The notes under the pieces were generated by a model. That model had not been told where the DNA came from. It was given only the letters and a program-made list of their open reading frames with translations, and searched no databases. A stretch of 9,521 bases of DNA, from the NCBI GenBank assembly GCA_016203335.1, contig JACQNA010000072.1, forward strand, positions 1-9,521, written 5' to 3'. How positions within the stretch are numbered: the stretch's first letter is position 1; every line of letters starts with the position of its first letter. This document shows, one piece after another, positions 1 to 7,800 of the stretch. The stretch is from Candidatus Woesearchaeota archaeon. Lineage in GTDB: Archaea; Nanobdellota; Nanobdellia; Woesearchaeales; JACQNA01. Position numbers and translations under genes: made by a program.

Positions 1-1
1 A

Positions 2-1942
2 GAGCAGATATCCACTCAGTTCGAGCCGGTCCGGCAGTACATCCAGAGCTGCCTCCGGCAGACCGGGATCCAGGCGCTGCAGCTCATCGGGCAGCAAGGA
101 GGATATGCATATCCCGAGGAGCAGGGCATTATTGCCGTAGAGCAGGCGCCGACAGAAAGCACCGCAGTCACGTTCAGCAGGGACGTGCCGTACTGGCACT
201 ACTTGGAAAGCAGGAACAGCTGCAGCGGAGACTGCAGGCTGAGCAGCAGGCTCCACCTCAGATTGCTGGGTGATAATGCAGTCAACAAAGAGTTGGACAA
301 GTACATCAACCGGGAGCTCGCAAACTGCCTTGATTTTACCGCACTCAATGCCCAGGGATTCACCATCACGATGACCGGCAGCCCGGAATCACGGACCATT
401 ATCGGAGAAAGCGATGTCACATTCAGTGCCCAGCTCCCTGTGGAGCTCCGGCAGGGAAATGCACGCCAGAAGATGGAGCAGTTTGTCTCGCCATTAGGCT
501 ATAATTTCAAGGCGCTCTATGACACTGCCTCCCAGCTTGCGGATGAGATGATATCATCCTCATTCCTGGAGCTGGCAACGCTCACCATGATTGACTCGCT
601 GGACGGCACCCGGGGAGGCACAGAAGGCAACAATCTCCCTCCCTTGGCGCAGACTGATTTCAGCCACCGCTTTTCCTATTGGCTGCTTCCTGACCTGCGC
701 GCTGACCTTACCAATGAGCTTGCCAGCATCATCCCCTATAGCAGGGTGCGTGATACGCCAGGATACCAGGACATTCCTGCAGCAACGCCCCTCCAGCAAG
801 GGGTTTATGGCAATTTCCAGTTCCAGCCCGCTGCACCGATTCCTTACCAGGTCAGATTCCATTACCTTAGCTGGCAGCCGTATCTGGATTTCGGCCAGGG
901 CCAGCTGCTCACCCCGACAACAATAGGCGCTCTCCCCATACTCTCTGCAATAATCCCTCCGGTGCAGAACTATAATTTTGCCTATGACCTTTCGTATCCT
1001 GTCGTAGTCGAGCTCATCGACGAAAATGTCCCGCTGGAATTCAATGGCCCGTACTCCTTCCTCTTTGCCTTAGAAGTCAATATCCGGAACAATCAGCCGG
1101 TTGATGACAGCACATTGAACATTCTCTTCAGCAGCGATGAGCCATTATTCTGCAATCCCCGCCAGTGGACAAATCCGGCAACAATAACCGTGAGTGATGG
1201 TGCATCTCCTGTCCCTGATGCAGAAGTCACGTTTACCGTTGGCGGCCAGCGCTGCCCGATCGGCATCACCAACAGCCAAGGCATCCTGGAAGCAGGGTTT
1301 CCGGCAGCCATCGGCCAGCTGGATGCAACCAAGCCCGGCTATTTCTCCTCAGCCCAGCTGTTCTCTCCCAGCCAGCAGAGTGCAACCATACTCCTCCAGC
1401 AGCTGCAAACCATCAATCTCCAGGCAAAAAAAATCCCCTTCCGCAAGCCAGGATGGCAGCCGCAGGCAGCAGCCTCCCTTCTTGAGTCAGAGGAGGCAGT
1501 GATCAGCATCACCCGGATAGGAGAGCCCGGCGAGGAAGAATTGAATGAGGCAGTCATCATCAGCGGCAGCAGCCAGCAGAGCATTTCTCTGGTTCCCGGC
1601 ACGTACCAGCTCAGCGCAACCCTGATCCGGCATCTGGAGCAGCCATACATCATCCCTGCATCTCAGAAGAAGTATGACACCCTTCCCTTTGTTCCGTTTG
1701 CAGGTGATAAGACCATTGACATCCCAGAGCTCACCTTTGCAGAGTCTTTCCCAGCCGGCGGCCTGGTGTTTGACGAAAGCAATGCCTGGAGCAGCCAGCC
1801 CAGCGGAAACACGCTCACGATAAAGGTGATTGGCTTTGAGCCAAGCGATTTCACCATTGTTGATGACCTTGAGCAGCTCGACAAGATTGATGATTATTCC
1901 CTGCAGTACAGGCAGCAGCTCCTGCCGGAGTGGTCACCATGA
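2..1942 (+). CDS. Large anchored surface protein, 5'-truncated (paralogue of the gene at 2917-4812)
   Basis: The reading frame is open from base 2, so the gene begins left of the window; 646 residues are visible and the GTG at 185 is internal. I do not recognise a named family. It aligns by eye with the complete gene at 2917-4812. Visible residues 9-40 (PVRQYIQSC, then QQGGYAYPEE) match residues 46-78 there (PVQSYIEQC, AAQGGFLNIPPE). YDLSYP and VNIRNNQP (visible 328-333 and 359-366) match YDIEYP and VNVRNNQP. CNP and KPGY (about 384 and 444) match CNE and KPGY. The offset implies that about 37 residues are missing, which would include the membrane anchor. Four of six Cys (17, 109, 384, 418) have counterparts in the paralogue, consistent with extracellular disulfides. 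Residues 384-460 look like a carboxypeptidase-regulatory-like beta-sandwich; this is pattern-based inference. The stop codon overlaps the next gene by 4 bases, suggesting translational coupling. Role unknown; probably cell envelope. Confidence 0.85.
   Translation, partial: EQISTQFEPVRQYIQSCLRQTGIQALQLIGQQGGYAYPEEQGIIAVEQAPTESTAVTFSRDVPYWHYLESRNSCSGDCRLSSRLHLRLLGDNAVNKELDKYINRELANCLDFTALNAQGFTITMTGSPESRTIIGESDVTFSAQLPVELRQGNARQKMEQFVSPLGYNFKALYDTASQLADEMISSSFLELATLTMIDSLDGTRGGTEGNNLPPLAQTDFSHRFSYWLLPDLRADLTNELASIIPYSRVRDTPGYQDIPAATPLQQGVYGNFQFQPAAPIPYQVRFHYLSWQPYLDFGQGQLLTPTTIGALPILSAIIPPVQNYNFAYDLSYPVVVELIDENVPLEFNGPYSFLFALEVNIRNNQPVDDSTLNILFSSDEPLFCNPRQWTNPATITVSDGASPVPDAEVTFTVGGQRCPIGITNSQGILEAGFPAAIGQLDATKPGYFSSAQLFSPSQQSATILLQQLQTINLQAKKIPFRKPGWQPQAAASLLESEEAVISITRIGEPGEEELNEAVIISGSSQQSISLVPGTYQLSATLIRHLEQPYIIPASQKKYDTLPFVPFAGDKTIDIPELTFAESFPAGGLVFDESNAWSSQPSGNTLTIKVIGFEPSDFTIVDDLEQLDKIDDYSLQYRQQLLPEWSP
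1927..1930 (+). promoter_or_regulatory. Ribosome binding site that selects the ATG at 1939
   Basis: GGAG at 1927-1930 lies 8 bases before the ATG at 1939. This favours that ATG over the in-frame GTG at 1930, which overlaps the GGAG itself. The site sits inside the end of the upstream gene, as expected for coupled translation. Confidence 0.6.
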
Positions 1943-2718
1943 GGCACTGGCAGCTGTTTGTTGCGTCATTCAAGCGATTAGATAATGATTACCTGAAGAT
2001 GCTCCTATTAGACCTCATTAATTATATGGGATTGTACGGCCTGATCTTCCTCCTCCAGCGCTGGACAGCAGGCCAGCTCTCTGCATTGAATGCGCTACAG
2101 TCCAGCGCCCTGACCAACCTTGACGTTGTAGAGAACACGATTGAAGCGCAGCAGTACACTGGCGCAATCAGCGGATTCATCATCAAGTCCATCATCATCA
2201 CCTTCCTCTTTTGCGTCTCTGTGCTCGCGCTCTGGAGCCTCTGCAAGGGCATGATATACAGCATCCTGCTGAAGAAGCCGTTCACCACAAAGGCATTCTT
2301 CTTGTTTGCCTGGCTGAATATCATCTGGGGGCTTATCTGGGCAGCGCTCACTATCATCGTGCTGCGTTTCCTGGTTCCTGAGGCTGCGGTAATCCTGCTC
2401 GGCATCCTGCTCCTGCTCTGGCTCTATCTCACCTTTTTCCTCTATTACGGGTTCACCATACACCAAAGCGTCAGGAAAGCATTCACCCAGCTCTTTCCGC
2501 TGAGCATCGGCAGAATCCCCCACCTGTTCTTCCCGTATCTCCTGGCGCTCCTCACCTTCATAGTCCTCCTTGTTGTTTCCCTGGTATTTAACCTGCTTCC
2601 CGAGCAGTTGAGCATTATTATCTCTCCGCTCCTGCTCATTGCATACATCGCCTGGCTGCGAATATATGTAGTGGGCATACTGCATGAGACCAATACCAAA
2701 GAGCATACTACAAAATGA
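1939..2718 (+). CDS. Polytopic membrane protein, about six transmembrane helices, unknown function
   Basis: A 259-residue, strongly hydrophobic protein. Candidate membrane helices lie at about residues 20-40, 82-110, 119-146, 148-174, 196-220 and 223-248. The longest soluble stretch is the polar loop at about 42-78, between helices 1 and 2. The short C-terminal tail (HETNTKEHTTK) is hydrophilic. No catalytic motif, metal-binding cluster or transporter signature is visible, so no activity is assigned. The ATG at 1939 is chosen because it gives the ATGA overlap with the upstream stop and has GGAG 8 bases before it; a GTG at 1930 would add three residues. The overlap implies co-translation with the upstream surface protein, so it may help to insert, anchor or stabilise that protein (inference). 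The stop codon lies in the first copy of a 9-bp tandem duplication. Confidence 0.85.
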   Translation: MRHWQLFVASFKRLDNDYLKMLLLDLINYMGLYGLIFLLQRWTAGQLSALNALQSSALTNLDVVENTIEAQQYTGAISGFIIKSIIITFLFCVSVLALWSLCKGMIYSILLKKPFTTKAFFLFAWLNIIWGLIWAALTIIVLRFLVPEAAVILLGILLLLWLYLTFFLYYGFTIHQSVRKAFTQLFPLSIGRIPHLFFPYLLALLTFIVLLVVSLVFNLLPEQLSIIISPLLLIAYIAWLRIYVVGILHETNTKEHTTK

Positions 2719-2730
2719 TTCAAATGATTC
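2713..2730. repeat. 9-bp tandem duplication across a stop codon
   Basis: AAATGATTC occurs twice back to back (2713-2721 and 2722-2730). The first copy contains the TGA stop (2716-2718) of the membrane-protein gene. The second ends one base before the palindromic element at 2732. The right side of that element begins ATGATG, so ATGAT flanks it on both sides, though the left copy does not directly abut it. This could be a replication slip or the trace of an insertion. Confidence 0.6.
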
Positions 2731-2731
2731 G

Positions 2732-2837
2732 CCGCACGCCGCCATGGCGCTGGATGCGGGTGGGGTTGCGCCCTTCGGGCTCCCGCATAGGCAATTCCGC
2801 AGAATTGCCGTCCAGCAGCCATGCTGGCGGCGTGCGG
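2732..2837. repeat. Palindromic element able to form a three-way junction (repeat-like or structured RNA)
   Basis: Outer arms: CCGCACGCCGCC (2732-2743) pairs perfectly with GGCGGCGTGCGG (2826-2837). After a 3-base bulge (2823-2825), ATGGC (2744-2748) pairs with GCCAT (2818-2822). After a bulged A at 2817, GCTGGA (2749-2754) pairs with TCCAGC (2811-2816). Inside lie two independent hairpins. The first is ATGCGGG/CCCGCAT (2754-2760 with 2782-2788), with a nested GCCC-TTC-GGGC (2770-2780); it competes with the outer stem for A2754. The second is GGCAATTC-CGCA-GAATTGCC (2790-2809). The whole is a closed stem carrying two arms. It fills most of the gap between two transcription units and ends about 50 bases before the next promoter. 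Candidate identities are a dispersed REP/MITE-like element, a processing or termination structure, or a small RNA. No transposase or T-tract adjoins it. Confidence 0.75.
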
Positions 2838-2880
2838 ATGATGAAACAACTAAAACAATTCATGAACTTCACGAACATTC

Positions 2881-2917
2881 CAAAACTTTAAATAGCACGA
2901 ATTGATGAGCACTACCA
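2881..2917 (+). promoter_or_regulatory. Archaeal TATA promoter for a probably leaderless transcript
   Basis: TTTAAATA at 2887-2894 matches the archaeal TATA box, preceded by an A-rich stretch (CAAAAC, 2881-2886) that may act as a BRE. The centre of the box is about 26 bases before the ATG at 2917. Archaeal transcription usually starts about that far downstream, so the message would begin at or next to the A of the start codon. No ribosome binding site precedes this ATG, which fits leaderless translation. Upstream at 2859-2866 is the palindrome TTCATGAA, followed by GAACTTC and GAACATTC, which could be a regulator site; this last point is weak. Confidence 0.65.
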
Positions 2918-4812
2918 TGCAAAAAAGGGGTCAGGTAACCATATTCATAATCATCGGAATACTCATCGTGCTGGTGATCGGCATTTTCCTCTTTCTCCAG
3001 GGCAAGCTCACCCTGTTCCAGCCGCAGCTGGCAATTCCCCAGTATGTTATTCCGGTGCAGAGCTATATTGAGCAGTGCATTGCAGACATTGCAGAGCCAG
3101 CTATCCGCCAGATGGCCGCGCAGGGCGGCTTTCTCAACATCCCGCCGGAGATTGCGGAAAACCCATTATCCCACTACAAGCTGATTCCCGGCCAGAAGCA
3201 GCCCATTGTCTCGCTCTGGTTCAGCCAAGGCAGAGCCAGAGAGCCAACCATCTCCAGCATGGAAAGAGAGCTGGCTGATCACATCACCGCAGAAATCAGG
3301 AACTGTGATCTTGGGGCATTCTCCGAGCAGTTCACTATTACTGCACAGCAGCCAAAGGCAGAGGCCTCAATTACCGACAATGAAGTGAGGATAACCCTTA
3401 ATTATCCCCTGAGCATCACCAATAAGCAGGACAATGCCGAGACTGCCCTTGCCAGCTTCCGCAAGGACATTCAGGCGCCCCTCGGCCTTACGTTTGGCCT
3501 GGCAAAAGCCATCCATGACAAAGAGAACCAGGACGGATTCCTTGAGCTGCTCACCATGGAGATGATTGCCGGTGATTTCCCGGACATGCCGCTCGACGGC
3601 TTTGAGATTACCCTGGACAAGCGGCAATGGACGCTGCAGCAGCTGCAGGATGAGCTTTTCCCCCTGCTCCGCTCTAATTTTCATTGCCTGGTGTTCAAGA
3701 ATACCGCAAATGCGCTGCCAACAGCATGCAGGGATTTCTCTGCTTACTATCTCCGCCACTATTTTATTGACCTTCCGAATCCAAAGTTCCGGCAGATCGG
3801 CGTGAGCACAGAGTGGGCATTTGCCAATAGCTTCCAATTCACCAAATTCCGTGTCTCTCCGGGAGGAGCTGTCATCAGGCCGATTGACCTCAAGATTCCC
3901 CTGGTGAGCGGCGCGTTCAAGCTCTACCATCATTTCTATGACATTGAATACCCCATGCTGTTTGTCCTGACTGCAGGAGACTTCCAGTTCAATCTGGCAA
4001 CCATGGTGAATGTCCGCAACAACCAGCCAGATCGGCAATTCAACCCATTCCTGGTTGATGACCAGCCCTCAGACGCTGGTGCAGATGCTTACTGCAATGA
4101 GAAGATAGCCCCATTCAAGCTCCAGGCAAGGGATAAGGAAACAGGTGAGATGCTCACCGCAGCAATGGATTACCGATGCGCGCAGTTCCGCTGCAGTGTT
4201 GGGCAGACAGCCCCGCCATTGCTCAGCGGCATCCCGCAGTATTGCGGAAATACGCCCTGCGACCCGTTTTTGGAAACATCGCTTCCCTATTGCATCAATG
4301 GTATGTTGATTGCAGAAAAGCCAGGCTATCTTACTGCAACCAGCAGGCTCACCTCAACTCCGGAAACAACGGAAAACTATGCCCTGCTCGAGCTTACCCC
4401 GCTGCAGACACTGGACTATGAATTCCGCATCATTGAATTCCCCCAGAAAACAGCACGAGCACTGGCAAAAGACGAGATTATCCTCGCATCCTTCATCGCT
4501 AAGGACATCAATTACGACCAGTCCATCTATTACCCCTCAGACATCTCCACCTACCAGAACATCACCCTGCCTGCAGGCAGTTACACCTATGACATAGACA
4601 TCCGCCTGATCCGGAACAGCACCAGTATGCTGCTCGGCGGCTATAAGGCAGAGTGGCAGAGCAGCTATCCTCTTATCAACGGCAGGCGCCAGATCATCTT
4701 AACGGTACTTGCCGAGAGCGATATCCAGGATATGAGCGCCTTTAACAGCTTCTGGGAGAGCACGGTGATCCCCCAGTCAGCGACAGCAGCATACCAGCCA
4801 GTGGTGAGATGA
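2917..4812 (+). CDS. Large surface protein with class III (pilin-like) N-terminal anchor; paralogue of the gene at 2-1942
   Basis: A 631-residue protein. The N-terminus MQKRGQVTIF, followed by a hydrophobic stretch to about residue 28, resembles the archaeal class III pilin signal: basic residues, then G-Q, then a hydrophobic run. The Glu usual at +5 after cleavage is Phe here, and at 631 residues the protein is far longer than a pilin, so a plain membrane anchor is also possible. Residues 45-78 (YIEQC region), 342-371 (YDIEYP to VNVRNNQP) and 393-471 (CNE to KPGY) match the upstream paralogue. Residues 393-475 look like a carboxypeptidase-regulatory-like beta-sandwich, with Cys at 393, 421, 426, 443, 448 and 459, suggesting disulfides outside the cell. 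LPAGSY (551-556) begins another probable beta domain. The ATG at 2917 is chosen over TTG 2902 and ATG 2905 because it sits 26 bases after the TATA box and gives the compact anchor. The stop overlaps the next gene by 4 bases. Specific role unknown. Confidence 0.88.
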   Translation: MQKRGQVTIFIIIGILIVLVIGIFLFLQGKLTLFQPQLAIPQYVIPVQSYIEQCIADIAEPAIRQMAAQGGFLNIPPEIAENPLSHYKLIPGQKQPIVSLWFSQGRAREPTISSMERELADHITAEIRNCDLGAFSEQFTITAQQPKAEASITDNEVRITLNYPLSITNKQDNAETALASFRKDIQAPLGLTFGLAKAIHDKENQDGFLELLTMEMIAGDFPDMPLDGFEITLDKRQWTLQQLQDELFPLLRSNFHCLVFKNTANALPTACRDFSAYYLRHYFIDLPNPKFRQIGVSTEWAFANSFQFTKFRVSPGGAVIRPIDLKIPLVSGAFKLYHHFYDIEYPMLFVLTAGDFQFNLATMVNVRNNQPDRQFNPFLVDDQPSDAGADAYCNEKIAPFKLQARDKETGEMLTAAMDYRCAQFRCSVGQTAPPLLSGIPQYCGNTPCDPFLETSLPYCINGMLIAEKPGYLTATSRLTSTPETTENYALLELTPLQTLDYEFRIIEFPQKTARALAKDEIILASFIAKDINYDQSIYYPSDISTYQNITLPAGSYTYDIDIRLIRNSTSMLLGGYKAEWQSSYPLINGRRQIILTVLAESDIQDMSAFNSFWESTVIPQSATAAYQPVVR

Positions 4813-7800
4813 TAGCCATGACAAGATATATGACTCCAATTATCCTGGCATTCCTCATAATCACCATGCCGGCGAGCATTGCGCTCACCTTGAACATTAA
4901 TCCTTTGCCTGAACTAACCAACACCAGACAGCTCTGGGTTTCCGGAACTACTGAGCAGGATGCGCTGGTTACCATAGCAGTCAACAGCCAGCAGCAGAGC
5001 ATCATCCTGCCATCAGGGGAGCTTGTCCAGCGGATGCAGGCAAAAGATGGTGTGTTCAACGGCTCGGTCTCGCTCATCCATGGCAGCAATGAGCTCACCC
5101 TGACAGCAACAACCGCGCAGGAAACAGCAACAGCAGTGCAGACCGTTACCGCAGACATCCTGCCACCCCAGCTCCAGCTCACTATTCCCGATGCCCTCAA
5201 TGCGGACTACCGCCAGTTTACCCAGGATGCTGCCATCAATGAGCCGGCAACAATTGTTGTTGCTGTTGATGATACCGAATTCCCTGCGCAGGATGTTGAA
5301 GCAGGCAATTTCCCACTTACCCTTCCGCCATCAGGACAGTTCGGCGAGGGCAACCATACCATCCGCATTACTGCAACAGATCGGGCAGGAAACCAGCAGG
5401 TGATTCAGAAGGATGTTTTTGCGGATTTCAATCCGCCGAGAGTGGAAATCACCTCGATTGCCGAGCGCAGCCTGGACATCCTGAAGCCGGTTGCAGAGCA
5501 GGTCGGCGTCTCCGGCACCCCGACTGTCGCGGGGCAGGATGTGGTGACTGTCCATTTCCAGCTTGTGGAAGTCCGGGGAAAGACTGAGCCCGGCATTCCG
5601 GTCAGGATAACAAACCTCGGAAACACCACCAGGCACTTCTTCAACATCTCCACAAAAGAGCACATTGATCCGGTGCGGGGAGCGCAGTACCAGGCAGGAT
5701 TCCGGGGAGATCCGCTCGACCTGTTTGTTGATTTTGATGACACAGTAACCTCAGATGCCAATGGGGAGTTTTCCGCATCCCTGGTGCTTCTTCCCTCGAG
5801 AAACTACGTCACCTTCCTGGCGACAGACCAGGCAGGCAATACCAATGTGAAGAAACTCGGGAGCCAGTTTGAGATAGGCACTACCCGGATTATCATCTTT
5901 GATGGCGGCTCTAATATCTTCCGCTTGTCCAGCTTCTCGACAGCGCCAAACTGGGTGCCTGCCGGCGAGCTGATCCAGGGCAATATTCCTGTTGGTGTTT
6001 TCTTCCGCATCAAGCCGGCATTCCTCTCCATGGAGGGCATCAAGATACACCGCATCACCACCCTTCCCACTGGCGCATCCTATTTTAACAATAACCTGAT
6101 CCGCACCAGGGGGCAGCCGACGTTTTTCGTGGACAAGGCAACCCAGGAGATTGTTGCGTATGCCAACTTTGACGTCAACCGCTGGAGCAGGCCCATTGAC
6201 GAAATCCCTGATCCGATTGTCTTTGAGCTGGCGATTACCATTGACTATACCTACAACAACGAGCGCATGCCGAGCGAGACACTCTACCTTAAGCAGTCCT
6301 TTGACGTGGAGAGCCCGTTTGACACCGCAAGGTTTCTTACCCCCAAGCGGGTAGAGCGCTGGGTTGGCGACATCACCAATATGATCAACCGCCTGGATAG
6401 CTTTATCAGCCTGAGCAGGAAGCTCGCGTTCTTCTCTTTAGCGGGCTGCACCGCCCTGCTTGCCTACAACTACTGGAGTGCGCTCACCGGAAAGGCGATT
6501 GGCCAGCAATACCGGGAATACCTCTATCTTGCCTGTGACCGGGTCGGCTGCCCATTCACCCCGCCGCAGTGCGGCGCAGAGAAAGTGCAGGTGAAAGAAA
6601 ACCGGGCAGAGCTCGAAGACTCTACCTATGTTTTTTACGGCCTGCGGGAAAATACAGCCGGGCAATCCCCGCCCTGCAACTGCGATCCCAACTCCGCATT
6701 CCCCAACTGCGTGAAATTGATTAGCAGCGGTGATGTCCGCTTTGGGCCAGGGGTGCGAACCTCAGCAGACTGGATTTGTGTTGAGAAAGACTACACCAGG
6801 GAAAGCTATTACCAGGCCCTGCAGACCGATGTCCGGGAGACCTATGGCTGCTACAATGCCGGGCCCGAGCGCTATGATGACACCAAATGCCTCACCAATT
6901 ACCTCACCAAGTCAGACAAATTCACCAATATCCAGCCGTATGATGATATCTACACCAGCACGGTCTGCGGCTGCTTTACCGGAACATACAACCACCTGCA
7001 GAACATCCAGAAGGTGCTGAGAAGCGTGCAGCAGTGCCTGCAGGAGGCGCAGAACGGCCAGACAGCCATCGGCTACTGCGAGAAGATTCTCGCGTTATAC
7101 GGCTGCGACCTTACCTTCTTTGCCCTGCAGAAGCTGCTGAAAGAGAAAGAGCGCCTGGGCGGAGAAAGCCAGCGCGGCAATCCAAAGGATGAATTCAAGA
7201 AGCTCAATGAGGATCTCGGCAGGCGCTACCAGGGATTGTTCGGCTCTGCTGCAGCAGGCGTTGGCTCCCAGCAGCTGGTCCATAAGGCATGCCAGGGGCT
7301 GATCACGCAAGACTGGAGCACCCTGAGCGGAGCGCTGGACACCGTCATCGAGACACAGCCAGTCGCTCCCTTCCTCGGCCCGCTGATCGCAGATTCCCGC
7401 GTCTTTACCTATAATCCGACAACAGGCTACCTCACGATTAAGTATACGATTACTCCCATGATACTCTCCGGCGGCCAGACCGTCCATTATGACATCACGC
7501 TGAGCTGCGACAGAAACAAGCGCGAGGATTTCTGCACCAAGGCAGCGCAGTATCCAGTGAGATTGGCAGGAGCAGTGCCTCCTGATGGCCAGCTGACGCA
7601 GAATATCGAGGTTGTGGACCCAAAAGCAGCATTCTGGTACAATAAGGCAACATTGACTGCCAGCTACCTGATCGGCAGCCGCTGGGAAAATCATACGGTC
7701 TCTTTCCCCATCATCAGGAAGGGTGGCATGATTGCAGAATGCCATGCAGCAGTTGGCGCATTGAACCAGGATATTAACTGCGGAACATATGCATTAGGCA

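Noticed and set aside
185..1942. GTG at 185 as the true start of the first gene
   Set aside because: The frame is open to the window edge and the 61 upstream codons match the paralogue (YIQSC with YIEQC), so the GTG is internal.
2095..2745. Minus-strand 216-codon ORF opposite the membrane-protein gene
   Set aside because: It is the antisense shadow of a hydrophobic gene, giving the typical E/D/Q-rich antisense product; the plus-strand frame has the clear membrane helices and the coupled start.
2732..2837. tRNA gene (clover-like fold)
   Set aside because: There are only two side arms, the outer stem is 23 bp with bulges, and no T-loop GTTCRA or anticodon arm geometry is present.
2684..2905. 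Plus-strand 73-codon ORF through the intergenic region
   Set aside because: It runs through both arms of the palindromic element, overlaps the end of the membrane-protein gene, lacks a ribosome binding site and has an unnatural composition; a shadow of the repeat.
3367..4038. Minus-strand 223-codon ORF opposite the second surface-protein gene
   Set aside because: It lies wholly inside the plus-strand gene, whose frame carries motifs shared with the paralogue; no independent signal supports the antisense frame.
7095..7745. Minus-strand 216-codon ORF opposite the giant gene
   Set aside because: Antisense shadow; the plus-strand frame is continuous and has regular Cys and domain patterns.
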